64,000 nt of DNA, taken from positions 198,611 through 262,610 of the forward strand of contig JANQNB010000018.1 in the NCBI GenBank assembly GCA_028279755.1, read 5' to 3'. The position numbers and the translations under genes are program-made. Positions 20,101-28,091 of this stretch are shown here, piece after piece. The notes beneath the pieces were generated by a model. The model had not been told where the DNA came from, made no database searches, and was given only the letters and a program-made list of their open reading frames with translations. Each line of letters opens with the position of its first letter. Position 1 is the stretch's first letter. This stretch comes from Candidatus Nanoarchaeia archaeon. Its GTDB lineage: Archaea > Nanobdellota > Nanobdellia > Woesearchaeales > UBA525.

Positions 20101-21291
20101 GCGCCGAACGCGACGATCGCGTATATTCCAAACCTGCTCAGTGCGGGCGACCTGGACAATGATGGCACGCCCGAGATCGTGGCGACTGCGATGGCCTGCA
20201 TCAAGCCCGGTGGTTGCAGCCCGCTGGTGGGCGAACGGCTCGACCGGCTCTGGGTGCTGGACTCGTTCGGCAATATCATCCTCGGCCCCTTCGAATACCC
20301 TGCCGGCATCATGGCCGATCCTGTCCTGGTAGATGTCGATGACGACGGCTTCCTGGACATCCTTGTCAATACCTACACTGGCGAGTTGCACGCGTATGAT
20401 CGTAACGGCGTCGAACTCCCTGGCTGGCCGCACGCAGCTCCTGGCTATGGCCGGGGCATCTATCAGATAGCGGCCGGCGATATTGACAACGACCACTCAT
20501 TGGATTTCGCAGTCGGGTATGAACGCCTGGACTGGACTGACAGCTGCGGCGTTGTGCTCGACAACCAGGCTAATCCTAAGCCGGGCTGGCCAAAGTGCCG
20601 TCAGGCCGACAACTACTATTTCGGCTCTTACAGTGAGGCAAGCATCGGCTTTGCCCAGCTCGACCAGGACCCGAGCCAGGAAGTGATCATGCGCGCCCGC
20701 AGTGGCTCCTATAGGATCATGCCGGAATTCATGCTCTTCGACCATGAAGGCGGGATCCTCGACGGTTTTCCCAAGCCCACAGACAACGGTATCTTCGGCG
20801 ACACCACGCCTGTCGGCGATCTTGACGGCGATGGGGATAACGAGTTCATTGCCTCCACCTGGTCGGGCATGGTCTATGTATACGACTTTGACGGCCGGGC
20901 TGATCGTGATTCCTGGCCAGTCTATCATCACGACGCACGCCATTCCGGCTGCTATGGCTGCTCGCCGGACGATATCCCATTTGTGAAGTCGATGATCATG
21001 AACACTGCGGACGTTCCGGCGCATGGCCAGCTCGTCATCTTCCTGGAACGCGCGCATTCCACTGGTTGGGGAACCATGTACGTGCCGGTCAACCAGAGCG
21101 CGACGATCCCTGCCGGAGACTACCTGGCCCTGGATCTGATATGGAACCCTCAGGACGTGATTGCTGAGAAACCAGGCCAGTACCGTGTGCGCGGCGTCTT
21201 CCTGATCGATGGCAACCAGCTCGAAGCGAGCTACGAATTCGAGGTTGTCAGACCGACCCGGCCGCCTGTGCCTTCGCCGAGCGAACCTTGA
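17152..21291 (+). CDS. Exported S8 subtilisin-like protease lipoprotein with FG-GAP repeats
   Basis: 1379 residues. A lipoprotein-type signal (VLMVLHSAC, Cys19) is followed by a Cys-rich segment to about 145 that includes CGDG and CDDTDGDN modules. After an inhibitor I9-like prodomain (about 180-260), the catalytic domain shows Asp296 in IIDTGVDYTHSDL, His335 in HGHGTHCA and Ser522 in DGTSMATPHVAGLAAL. From about 790 to 1300 there are several FG-GAP/integrin-like Ca-binding repeats (NIDGDEDNE, DLDTDGLPE, DLDNDGELE, DLDNDGTPE). A Ca-dependent surface protease or adhesin is likely. TATA AAATTTAAATAC is about 25-30 nt upstream. The 3' end overlaps the convergent gene by 44 nt. Confidence 0.95.
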   Translation: MRWWWVTLVLVLMVLHSACNFDKCGDGICQFGEEAICPEDCQALECTYDDDCDQDPPPGCQGVWHCENGECIFECYVCDDTDGDNYFNKGTVTFGPDTYTDYCESDVLLIEYVCEGTDEFDDEEERCDYGCLDGACIFQFDIDELEMSIQTMKHEYDLEEHIKLTDPPSPSPAEPSGPYDGYIIEFTVPPLTRTPGGGQRIAAHGLDLAIAELRLLGLEIQAEFRRVFSGVSVDIPEELLDDILASPYVKAIHPNYEVETVLMDSIPLIGADQAWTLQDPSGTDLLGTGVTIGIIDTGVDYTHSDLGGCYGTGCRVVGGYDFVNDDADPMDDHGHGTHCAATAAGHGALEGVAPDATIYAYKVLNSGGSGYMDDVVAAIERSVDPNQDGDFSDHLDVISLSLGSRWGNPDDPTSTAIDNAVEAGVLAVVAAGNNGPMQGSIGSPGTARKAFTVGATDKNDDIAHFSSRGPVEWDGGVLLKPDIVAPGVQICAARYPGFEPWLINPSYQLCLDDYHVLLDGTSMATPHVAGLAALMRQMHPDWTIDDIKRAITNTALDIGEPQTVQGYGRIKAYQAVTSPKPPIAHIATVGKIPDSNFDVLGTASGDGFQSYELTSQACDTCPTELLCTETTPVIDGVLCAAHLQEGEYTLRLEVVADTTSVAYSMIVVRTVEIEEPGDLRDRNQDPYVLPTWKDIEIIGSATHDYFHHYEMEWCYSDEYGTQNDCTSDGLTLTNGGLQEVRNGPLAEFDESVITVPSFYLFQLRVFDSEDQDIGYFSSLTYIDPQLQAGWPNMLDGAKPSLAALGDELVETDDRLVDVETGQVAATDAEAQMIALSFQRQPTIANIDGDEDNEMVMAYHKDVSVVRHDASFSPGWPQQINTTCGSREAIMQQGPAVADLDTDGLPELAVGDNCGYLHIFNHDGTYVPGWPARVGFSVVNTPTIIDLDNDGELELLYGDWTNRVWAQQADKDEVPGNWPVYLEPAPNATIAYIPNLLSAGDLDNDGTPEIVATAMACIKPGGCSPLVGERLDRLWVLDSFGNIILGPFEYPAGIMADPVLVDVDDDGFLDILVNTYTGELHAYDRNGVELPGWPHAAPGYGRGIYQIAAGDIDNDHSLDFAVGYERLDWTDSCGVVLDNQANPKPGWPKCRQADNYYFGSYSEASIGFAQLDQDPSQEVIMRARSGSYRIMPEFMLFDHEGGILDGFPKPTDNGIFGDTTPVGDLDGDGDNEFIASTWSGMVYVYDFDGRADRDSWPVYHHDARHSGCYGCSPDDIPFVKSMIMNTADVPAHGQLVIFLERAHSTGWGTMYVPVNQSATIPAGDYLALDLIWNPQDVIAEKPGQYRVRGVFLIDGNQLEASYEFEVVRPTRPPVPSPSEP

Positions 21292-21727
21292 CACGCAGCA
21301 TGCCTGCGAACTCCTTCGGATGCTGCGGCGTGAACGCGATCGCTGACCTGCCTTTTCGCTCGATACGCACGCATTCTTGATAGCGGGTCGTGAACCACCA
21401 GGTCTTCCTGAAATAATGCATGCCGAAGCCGACATACCAGGCATAGTGAGGGAAGAGCTCGACTTTGGTGATCTCGTCGTAGCGCGCTTTCGCGTTGAAC
21501 GGCCAGAGCCAGGCGACGAATTCCTTGTCAGTGAGCTCGAAGCGCATGTTGCTGAATGACAAAGCGCCCCATATCATCAAGGGCGAGGCGATCAGCAAGG
21601 CCCACCAGCCCGGAAGCTGTCCGATATACAAATAGACGAAAAGAAAGACAAATCCCAAGGCGAGCAGATTGAAGAACGCCACTAGCAAGGTGTATTGCGG
21701 CGCTTTTTCTGAATAGATGGTTGACAT
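21248..21727 (-). CDS. Two-TM protein with PH-like domain
   Basis: About 159 residues. Two membrane helices lie near residues 12-32 and 38-55 (LLVAFFNLLALGFVFLFVYL; WWALLIASPLMIWGAL). A beta-rich domain follows (FELTDKEFVAWLWPFNAKARYDEITKV) that resembles the bacterial PH/YdbT type. It ends inside the 3' end of the S8 protease gene. It is the last gene after the ABC operon, 50 nt downstream of the second permease. An in-frame GTG at 21736 is an alternative start. Confidence 0.8.
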   Translation of the reverse strand: MSTIYSEKAPQYTLLVAFFNLLALGFVFLFVYLYIGQLPGWWALLIASPLMIWGALSFSNMRFELTDKEFVAWLWPFNAKARYDEITKVELFPHYAWYVGFGMHYFRKTWWFTTRYQECVRIERKGRSAIAFTPQHPKEFAGMLRVKVRSAKAQAAGSV

Positions 21728-21777
21728 GCCTTTCACTCATATCGCAATGTATCCTTACTTTCGTTCGGGACGCTCTG

Positions 21778-23001
21778 TTACTCGTAACGGAGCGATTCCA
21801 CAGGTTGCTGCTTGCTCGCCTGGTAGGCTGGCGCCAGGCCGCTGAGCGCGCCGACAAGGAAGCTGAATAACAAGGCGGCGATGATCAGCCCCCAGCTCCA
21901 CCACATGCGCAGGTAAGGCGTACCGAGCGTGAGCGTGTTCCCGATCTCGACAAGCTTGCTGATGCCCAGACCGACCATGACGCCGATCAGCCCGCCGATC
22001 AGGCCGAGCAAGCCGCTTTCGATGAGGAAGATGCTGAGGATGTCGCCGTTGCGTGCGCCGATGGCTTTCATGATGCCGATCTCCTGTGTGCGCTCGACAA
22101 CCGCGGTGTACATCGTGTTCATGATGCCGATGCCGCCGATCACCAATGAGATCGCGGCGATGCCGACGATGACCACCTGGACGATGAGCAGGATGTTGTT
22201 GAAGCTCGCCTGGAATTCCTCAGGGGTCTCGATGCTGAAATCCTCATCGCCCTCGTCGAGGCCGCGGTCGTTCCGCAGGGCCTTCTCGATCTTGTCAGCG
22301 ACTGCGCCGACGTCGGCGCCTTGCTCGATCCGGACGATGATGTTCTTGATATCGTCCTCGATCGCGACGCCGAAGACGCGTTCATAGGCGTCACCGGTGA
22401 TGTACACGGTCTGGTCGTCGCCTGAATTCCCCACTTTGTCCTGGAAGCCGATCACCTCGAAGGACTGGTTGTTGATCACGATCTTGTCGAACAATTTCAT
22501 GCTGCGGTCGAACACTTTCTCATCCTGGGTATAATCATAGGTCATGTAGGCCTTGAAATTATCCCCTTTCTCAAGCATCCGACCGTTGAGAAAGTACGAA
22601 CCCCAGGTATCTTCCCAGATCTCTTCGCCTTCTTGGAGCGTGACGCCCATGACAAGCGCGAAATGCTCCTCATCCTTGTACTCGATCTTCGCGCTCGTGT
22701 ACGTGAAACTGAGCGTGTCCCGCACGCCAGGGATCGATTCGATCACCCTGACATCACGGTCTGTCAGGTTCGCCGCTGTGGAGCTCGCGCTGAACGCGCT
22801 CGTGCCTGGCGAGACAAACACCTTGTCTGTTCCCAAGGTCTCGAACTGCTCGTTGATAGCGACGCTCAGGCCCTGCCCGAGGCTGATGATCGCGATCACC
22901 GCAGTGATGCCGATGAAGATGCCGATCATAGTGAGATAGGCGCGCATCTTGCGATTGCTCAGATTGCTGAACGCGATCTTGAAGTATTCGAAGATTCTCA
23001 T
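21778..23001 (-). CDS. MacB/FtsX-type ABC transporter permease
   Basis: 407 residues. It has an N-terminal helix (MRAYLTMIGIFIGITAVIAI), a large extracytoplasmic MacB-like periplasmic core domain (about 45-260), then three C-terminal helices including GGIGIMNTMYTAVVERTQEIG and IGARNGDILSIFLIESG. The layout is that of type VII ABC transporters, which work by mechanotransmission and do not move substrate through the membrane. The start ATG overlaps the stop of the other permease (ATGA), so the two are probably made together. I set the start at 23001, not the upstream GTG/ATG. Confidence 0.93.
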   Translation of the reverse strand: MRIFEYFKIAFSNLSNRKMRAYLTMIGIFIGITAVIAIISLGQGLSVAINEQFETLGTDKVFVSPGTSAFSASSTAANLTDRDVRVIESIPGVRDTLSFTYTSAKIEYKDEEHFALVMGVTLQEGEEIWEDTWGSYFLNGRMLEKGDNFKAYMTYDYTQDEKVFDRSMKLFDKIVINNQSFEVIGFQDKVGNSGDDQTVYITGDAYERVFGVAIEDDIKNIIVRIEQGADVGAVADKIEKALRNDRGLDEGDEDFSIETPEEFQASFNNILLIVQVVIVGIAAISLVIGGIGIMNTMYTAVVERTQEIGIMKAIGARNGDILSIFLIESGLLGLIGGLIGVMVGLGISKLVEIGNTLTLGTPYLRMWWSWGLIIAALLFSFLVGALSGLAPAYQASKQQPVESLRYE

Positions 23002-24227
23002 TGCCGCAATGCCTCCACTGGCTGCAGTTTGCTGGCCTGCCACGCAGGATAGGTGCCGGCGAGCGCGCCCACAGTGAAGCTGAAGACGAGGCTGCCGAGG
23101 ATGAGATACCAGGGGAAGTGCGCCTGGATCAGGGTCGTGCCGAGACTGGCAGTGGCTGACACCTCGACGAGCTTGCTGAAGGCGATGCCGAGCAGGATGC
23201 CGATCGCGCCGCCCAGCATTCCCAGGAGGCCGGATTCGATCAGGAAGAGCAGGAGCACGTCCTCGTTGCGTGCGCCGATGGCCTTCAGGATGCCGATCTC
23301 CTTGCGCCGTTCGAGCACAGCGGTATACATGGTGTTCATGATGCCGATGCCGCCGACCAGGAGCGAGATTGCGGCGATGCCGACGAGCACGGCAGTGACG
23401 ACGCCGAGCACAGTGCGGAACGTGTCGAGAAGCTCTTCACCAGTCTGCACCTCGAAGTCTTCTTCGCCCTTGTCCACGTTGCGGTGCTTGCGCAGGTCTT
23501 TCTCGACGATCTCGACGATCCGGGACATGTCTGCGCCTTGTTCCACCTGCGCGAGAATCAGTCCCTGCTTCACCGGGATGTCGAGCAGATTCCTGACTGG
23601 CTCCTCGTTCATGACAAAGCTCATGTCCACGAACGGGTTCCCGGTCTTGGCGAAGATGCCGACAACCTCGACCGGCTGGCCGTTCACCCGGACCTTATTG
23701 CCGACAACGAGGTTCTTGCCGTCGAATTTCGGATCGTTCACGTAGTCCTCGCTCACGATCATCTTCCAGGTGTCGCCTGCCTTGAGCATGCGCCCCTGGA
23801 CGATGTCCTCGTCCATGACATTCGCGACTTCCTTCACCATGGTGCGCTCGTCCATGTCGTCCGGAAGCGTCGCGACGTAGGTGAAACGTTCCTTGTCGTT
23901 GAACTCTGCCCTGATGGGCTCGACCAGGCGGCCGGTCGCGACCGTGATGCCGTTGGCGCGACGCACCACGTCAAGATCGCTCTCCTGCAGCAGCACGTCG
24001 TTATTGCTGCCAGGCGGCCCGGTCTCGACGCCTTTGGTCGCGACCGTGATCTTGTCAGCGCCGAGCTGGAAGAACTGCTCAGTGATCGCGTTCTGCATGC
24101 CCTGGCCCAGGCTGATCAGGCTCACCACGGCGGCGATTCCTATGAATATGCCGATCATGGTGAGCCAGGACCGGAGCTTCCGCCTCGTGAGGCTCCGGGT
24201 GGCCAGGCGCAGGTATTCACTGAGCAT
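22998..24227 (-). CDS. MacB/FtsX-type ABC transporter permease (paralogue)
   Basis: 409 residues with the same plan as its neighbour: an N-terminal helix with LRSWLTMIGIFIGIAAVVSL, a large external domain, and three C-terminal helices with GGIGIMNTMYTAVLERRKEIG. The two share long blocks and arose by tandem duplication. Together they could form a LolCE-like heterodimer with the ATPase at 25440-26132. The gene starts 12 nt after the COG1361-like protein gene. Confidence 0.93.
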   Translation of the reverse strand: MLSEYLRLATRSLTRRKLRSWLTMIGIFIGIAAVVSLISLGQGMQNAITEQFFQLGADKITVATKGVETGPPGSNNDVLLQESDLDVVRRANGITVATGRLVEPIRAEFNDKERFTYVATLPDDMDERTMVKEVANVMDEDIVQGRMLKAGDTWKMIVSEDYVNDPKFDGKNLVVGNKVRVNGQPVEVVGIFAKTGNPFVDMSFVMNEEPVRNLLDIPVKQGLILAQVEQGADMSRIVEIVEKDLRKHRNVDKGEEDFEVQTGEELLDTFRTVLGVVTAVLVGIAAISLLVGGIGIMNTMYTAVLERRKEIGILKAIGARNEDVLLLFLIESGLLGMLGGAIGILLGIAFSKLVEVSATASLGTTLIQAHFPWYLILGSLVFSFTVGALAGTYPAWQASKLQPVEALRQ

Positions 24228-24239
24228 TGCCGCACGCCC

Positions 24240-25427
24240 TTACTTGCGCTTATTTCGTCGTCGATAGAGCCAGATGCCGACGCCGACGAGCACAAGGATG
24301 ACGATCCAGGTGATCGCGCCCATGCTCTTGCTCTTGCCGTTGCCGTTCGTCGCGTCAAGTCCGAGCGTGACTGTCTGCTCGTAGGGGTTGTTCAGGGCAT
24401 CTTTGTACGCGATCCTGACCGGGACGTCGACGTGCTCGTCGCTGATCTTCAGCTTGATGTCAGCGCTCTCGTAGTCGTCCTCGTCGATGTTGCCCACGTA
24501 GAGGATGGGGCTCTCTGACAGCACTTCGACCTGCTCGTTCTCGAGGATCTCCATCTCGAGGAGCTTGATCTCGCTCAGGCCCTTGTTCACGAACTTGATC
24601 ACGACCTCGCCCTCGAGCGTCTCCATGCTCAGCTCGTTCTTCTCGAAGTAGACCAGGAGCTCGGGCGTGCTGCCGATGACGACGCCGATGGTCTTGTCCA
24701 CGTCATAGCTCGAGCCTTGCTCGCTCTCGTACGTGATGTTCACCGGCACCTGGTACACGTTGGCGACCGCTGCCGGGAAAGCGATCACTTCGAAGTTGAA
24801 GGTCTCCCGGGTTTTCCCTTCGAGCATGCCCACGGTCTTCGAGTCTGAGCTGCCGGTTGGGGCGAGGCTCAGGCCGTCAAGATCGAGCTGCACTTCCACG
24901 TTGCGAAGCAGTGATTCGCCGACGTTCTCGAGTGTGAGGGAGATCACGCCTGTGTCGCCTGGCGCGATGATTGCAGGCGCGGTCGTGACATCCGCGACCG
25001 TGAGTGCGCCGGTGCGTCCCTGGATCGTGATCGCGACGTCGCGCTTCTTGCCAGTGGGTGCGTTGTCCTGCTGGAAGGCCACAGTGAGGTAATTCTGGCC
25101 TTCATTGGCTTCCTTGTCGATCCTCACCTGGGTCTGTACCAGGAAATTGCTCTGCGGCGGGACCGGGGGGAAGGCCCGGACCCGGTCTGCTTCCCGCTCG
25201 ACGATGAAGGGGTAGCTTTCCAGGATCTCGATCGTGCCGGAGTTCGATTCTGTGCCGCCCTCGTTGCTCACCTGGAGCCAGAGGTCGATCGTGTCGCCTG
25301 GCTGGGCAGGTACGGGCGTGTATGTCAGCAGCTCGACATCCAATGAGGTGCCGCTGCCGATGAGTTCGGCGCTGACGCTGCTCACCATGAGCAGCATGAG
25401 CATGACTGTTATCAGTGTCGTTTTCAT
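24240..25427 (-). CDS. Exported CARDB/S-layer-type protein of the ABC operon
   Basis: 395 residues: a signal peptide (LITVMLMLLMVSSVSA), three to four Ig-like beta-sandwich domains of the COG1361/CARDB type (SLDVELLTYTPVPAQPGDTI; IIAPGDTGVISLTLENVGES), then a C-terminal helix (ITWIVILVLVGVGIWLY) and a basic RRRNKRK tail. It is anchored outside the cell by the C-terminal segment. Its place between ATPase and permeases suggests it is the extracellular partner of the transporter, taking the position of a MacA-like adaptor though it is not homologous. GGAGGAG precedes the start. Confidence 0.9.
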   Translation of the reverse strand: MKTTLITVMLMLLMVSSVSAELIGSGTSLDVELLTYTPVPAQPGDTIDLWLQVSNEGGTESNSGTIEILESYPFIVEREADRVRAFPPVPPQSNFLVQTQVRIDKEANEGQNYLTVAFQQDNAPTGKKRDVAITIQGRTGALTVADVTTAPAIIAPGDTGVISLTLENVGESLLRNVEVQLDLDGLSLAPTGSSDSKTVGMLEGKTRETFNFEVIAFPAAVANVYQVPVNITYESEQGSSYDVDKTIGVVIGSTPELLVYFEKNELSMETLEGEVVIKFVNKGLSEIKLLEMEILENEQVEVLSESPILYVGNIDEDDYESADIKLKISDEHVDVPVRIAYKDALNNPYEQTVTLGLDATNGNGKSKSMGAITWIVILVLVGVGIWLYRRRNKRK

Positions 25428-25439
25428 TGTTCTCTCCTC

Positions 25440-26132
25440 CTATTTGATCTTCTTGACTATCTGTCCGTCCCGCAGGAATTCCATGCGATCCGCGTGCTTC
25501 GCCACGTGCTGGTCGTGGCTGACCATGACTATCGTGGTGCCTTTCTCCTTATGCAGCTTCTTCAGGAAGTCCATGACGCTCCCGCCGGTCTTGCTGTCCA
25601 GGTTGCCGGTGGGTTCGTCTGCGAGTATGACGCTCGGGTCGACCGCGAGGGCGCGCGCGATCGCGACACGTTGCTGCTGGCCGCCGCTGAGCTCGTTTGG
25701 GCGGTGATCCATGCGCTCGCCGAGATCGACGAGCTTCAGGAGCTTCTCTGCCTGGTCGTGGCGTTCTTGCTCGGTGTAGCCCTGGAAGATCATCGGGAGC
25801 ATGATGTTCTCCTTGGCTGTGAGCGTGTTGATCAGGTTGAATTTCTGGAAGATGAAGCCGATCTTCTGCCCCCTGATTTGCGCGAGGTCGCTTTCTGACA
25901 AGTCGGCGATGTTCGTGCCTTCGAGATAGACCTGTCCTTTGCTTGGGATGTCGAGGCAGCCGATCATGTTCATCGCGGTTGATTTGCCGCTGCCGCTGGG
26001 TCCCATGATGCTCAGGAACTCGCCTTCCTGCACCTCGAGGTCCAGGCCGCGGAGCGCGTGCACCTGGTTCTCTCCCATGGTGTAGGTCTTCCAGACGTCT
26101 TTCAGTTTGATGATGGTCTTGGCTTTCTTCAT
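25440..26132 (-). CDS. ABC transporter ATPase, LolD/MacB type
   Basis: 230 residues with all ABC motifs: Walker A GPSGSGKST, Q-loop FIFQKFNLI, signature LSGGQQQRVAIARAL, Walker B VILADEPTGNLD and the H-loop MVSHD. The VHALRGLDLEVQEGEFLSIMG start is typical of LolD/MacB-type ATPases. It overlaps the PadR stop codon (TAATG) and so is the second gene of the operon. Confidence 0.96.
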   Translation of the reverse strand: MKKAKTIIKLKDVWKTYTMGENQVHALRGLDLEVQEGEFLSIMGPSGSGKSTAMNMIGCLDIPSKGQVYLEGTNIADLSESDLAQIRGQKIGFIFQKFNLINTLTAKENIMLPMIFQGYTEQERHDQAEKLLKLVDLGERMDHRPNELSGGQQQRVAIARALAVDPSVILADEPTGNLDSKTGGSVMDFLKKLHKEKGTTIVMVSHDQHVAKHADRMEFLRDGQIVKKIK

Positions 26133-26647
26133 TATTGTTTCCCCAGTTTCTTGATCTTCGCTGTCGCGTCGTCCATGATCTTGTTGATTTCCTTGGCGTG
26201 CTTTTTCAGAGCGCCTTGCTGATAGAGGTCCCAGAACGCCATCTTCATGTCTGTCGTGCTGCGCATGACATCCTTGAAGGGCATCTCGCCTTTCTTGATC
26301 GCGCTGAAGAAGAGGTCCATGATCTCATCGTGCTTCTTGTTGTCGAAGCCGATCATGTGGCTCATCAGTTTCATGCGGTCGCGCATCTGGTCCAGCATCT
26401 CTGCCTGCTGTTTCTGAAGGTCGTGCACCGCTTCCTTGCCTTTCTCGGTGAGGTGGTAGACTTTCTTCTTGCCTTTCTCTTCCATCTCGACAAGGCCTTC
26501 TTTTTTCAGGCTGTCCAGGAGGGGGTAGATGCTGCCATAGCTGGGCTTCCAGCCAGTGCACTCGTTGATGTCCTTGATCAGGCCGTAGCCGGCTCGTGGT
26601 TTCATGGATAAGTGCTTGAGAACGAGGATCCTGAGCTTGTGGTGCAT
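26132..26647 (-). CDS. PadR-family transcriptional regulator
   Basis: 171 residues from ATG 26647, with AGAGG about 10 nt upstream. Residues 1-80 are the PadR winged helix (LRILVLKHLSMKPRAGYGLI, GSIYPLLDSLKKEGLVE, KKVYHLTEKGKE). The C-terminal part is a long helical dimerisation region. PadR proteins often repress adjacent transporters. It heads the ABC operon, and the repeats at 26723-26777 are its likely operator. The longer frame reaching 26782 reads through a hairpin repeat and the operator, so I reject it. Confidence 0.93.
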   Translation of the reverse strand: MHHKLRILVLKHLSMKPRAGYGLIKDINECTGWKPSYGSIYPLLDSLKKEGLVEMEEKGKKKVYHLTEKGKEAVHDLQKQQAEMLDQMRDRMKLMSHMIGFDNKKHDEIMDLFFSAIKKGEMPFKDVMRSTTDMKMAFWDLYQQGALKKHAKEINKIMDDATAKIKKLGKQ

Positions 26648-26675
26648 CACGGTTGTGCCTCTGTGAATAGGGGGT

Positions 26676-26695
26676 GTCCCCGCTTGCGCGGGGAC
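26676..26695. repeat. REP-like hairpin
   Basis: GTCCCCGC-TTGC-GCGGGGAC is a perfect 8-bp stem with a 4-nt loop, flanked by GGGGGT and GGGGGG. It resembles the intergenic 'CCCGCGCAAGCGGG' palindromes scattered in many prokaryotic genomes. It lies in the leader of the PadR-ABC transcript. Confidence 0.6.
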
Positions 26696-26722
26696 GGGGG
26701 GATGCGTGGTTACTGCATGAGC

Positions 26723-26777
26723 ATCGGAACCGATATATCGACGGTGATCTATCGGAACAGATATATCGCTAGCGATA
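26723..26777. promoter_or_regulatory. Probable PadR operator: direct repeats plus perfect palindrome
   Basis: ATCGGAACCGATATATCG at 26723-26740 recurs as ATCGGAACAGATATATCG at 26751-26768, with starts 28 bp apart. The second copy runs into TATCGCTAGCGATA (26764-26777), an exact 14-bp palindrome. On the minus strand a TATA-like AATTTATATATG lies directly upstream (about 26780-26791), so the palindrome covers the transcription start region of the PadR-ABC operon. The layout fits autorepression. Confidence 0.65.
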
Positions 26778-26867
26778 CTCATATATAAATTTTACGTATG
26801 AATGCTCCATCTGCGCTTTGATCGCATTTTCGTTACCTTTAAATAGTGACAGAAAAGTCTTTGTGCT

Positions 26868-28091
26868 ATGGCAAAGAAGAAAGGACCTAATGTGATCTTT
26901 GTCACTCCACCGGATGCTGATCGGTATCGCAGCCTCTACGCGAACTTCCGGCACTGCCTCTGGAAAGAGCTTGGCGAGGATCATCGGGAGCAGGTCCCGG
27001 AAGAGATCCTGCGGGCAACCATCACCCGGGCAGGAAGATTGAGTGACAAGCTCTCAACTCTGTTCTGGGAAAGCAATGGCACTCTTTCTCCGAATCGCAG
27101 GGACAAGCTCGGCTGGATCTTCGAACCGATCCATACCTGGGAACCGAAGCGAAAAATCAAGCTGATGATCTATGATGCTGACGCAATGCGCGACCGTCTC
27201 CAGGAGCACGGAGCAGACTTCCGCGAGCTTTTCCTTGACCTGTTCCACGAATACCTTCTCAATCTGGAGATACCAGTGCAACGCGTTCCAGTGCCGGCAA
27301 GCCTGGAAGATGAGGAACTCTCAGACAAAGTGACCATGGCGCGCATGATCCCAGAGCTGAACTATCAATTGCCCTTGTTCCAAGATGTCGTTCGGGTGCA
27401 GCCCCTGTTTTTTTGGACGCTCCCGGTCATGACTGCTGGCGGCGCGAGTGTCAGCTCACTCACAGAACTGATCGAAGAGCATGGCGCTGTCTATTTCAAA
27501 CCGCGGCGTTCAGCGGCGAAACGGGGCGTTCGCAAGTTTGTCGATCCTGAAGCAGCCATGCGGCATGTCGACGCTCTGGTCGAGAAAGGAGATTCCCCGA
27601 CACGCTACTTCTTCCAAGCGGGCATGAATGGCTATATCCTTCGTGCCGGTTCTATCGGCCCCTTTATTTGCGAACGCATGCTGTGCAGCGCTGATTCCGG
27701 AGATGTGTACGCGAAAAAGAAAGGCGCGGTGCATCCGGTGAATGTCGCTGACTGGTTCGCTGATAACATCTTCCGTGGCGCTGAAGTGATTAGCCAGGTA
27801 CAACTGCAGGCAGCAGTGCTCGCCAACCACCAGGTACGGCGTGGCAGCTTCATCAACGCCTATGAATGGGCATACTCTGAAGACCGCGGCTTGTTCCTCA
27901 TCGACGTGAGCATCGACCCGACACCGAATGTCATGACCAAGCCGTATGTCGGCGGCAGTGGACACCATGCCTACTCATTCCAGGAACGCTCCATCAGGTA
28001 TTACGGACTGCGACTCGCGCGGCAAGTGATTCATGCACTGAAGAAAGGGATGTCCCAGCGAGAAGCGCAAGGAAACATTTCCATCAGCTAA
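26868..28091 (+). CDS. Hypothetical protein, possibly ATP-grasp-like
   Basis: 407 residues, leaderless: CCTTTAAATAG is about 27 nt upstream of the ATG. The second half has a possible ATP-grasp layout. ELIEEHGAVYFKPRRSAAKRG would be the first lysine strand, FFQAGMNGYILRAGS and FICERML follow, and RRGSFINAYEWAYSEDRGLFLIDVSID would carry the metal-binding acidic strand. YheC/YheD-like proteins have a similar feel. The N-terminal 180 residues are not recognised. It is divergent from the PadR operon. Its last 4 nt overlap the convergent lipoprotein gene. The functional guess is weak. Confidence 0.85.
   Translation: MAKKKGPNVIFVTPPDADRYRSLYANFRHCLWKELGEDHREQVPEEILRATITRAGRLSDKLSTLFWESNGTLSPNRRDKLGWIFEPIHTWEPKRKIKLMIYDADAMRDRLQEHGADFRELFLDLFHEYLLNLEIPVQRVPVPASLEDEELSDKVTMARMIPELNYQLPLFQDVVRVQPLFFWTLPVMTAGGASVSSLTELIEEHGAVYFKPRRSAAKRGVRKFVDPEAAMRHVDALVEKGDSPTRYFFQAGMNGYILRAGSIGPFICERMLCSADSGDVYAKKKGAVHPVNVADWFADNIFRGAEVISQVQLQAAVLANHQVRRGSFINAYEWAYSEDRGLFLIDVSIDPTPNVMTKPYVGGSGHHAYSFQERSIRYYGLRLARQVIHALKKGMSQREAQGNISIS

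Noticed and set aside
26648-26782. N-terminal extension of the PadR protein
   Set aside because: It would translate the REP-like hairpin and the operator region; the peptide (PVPAQAGTP) is typical of mis-translated palindromic repeats.
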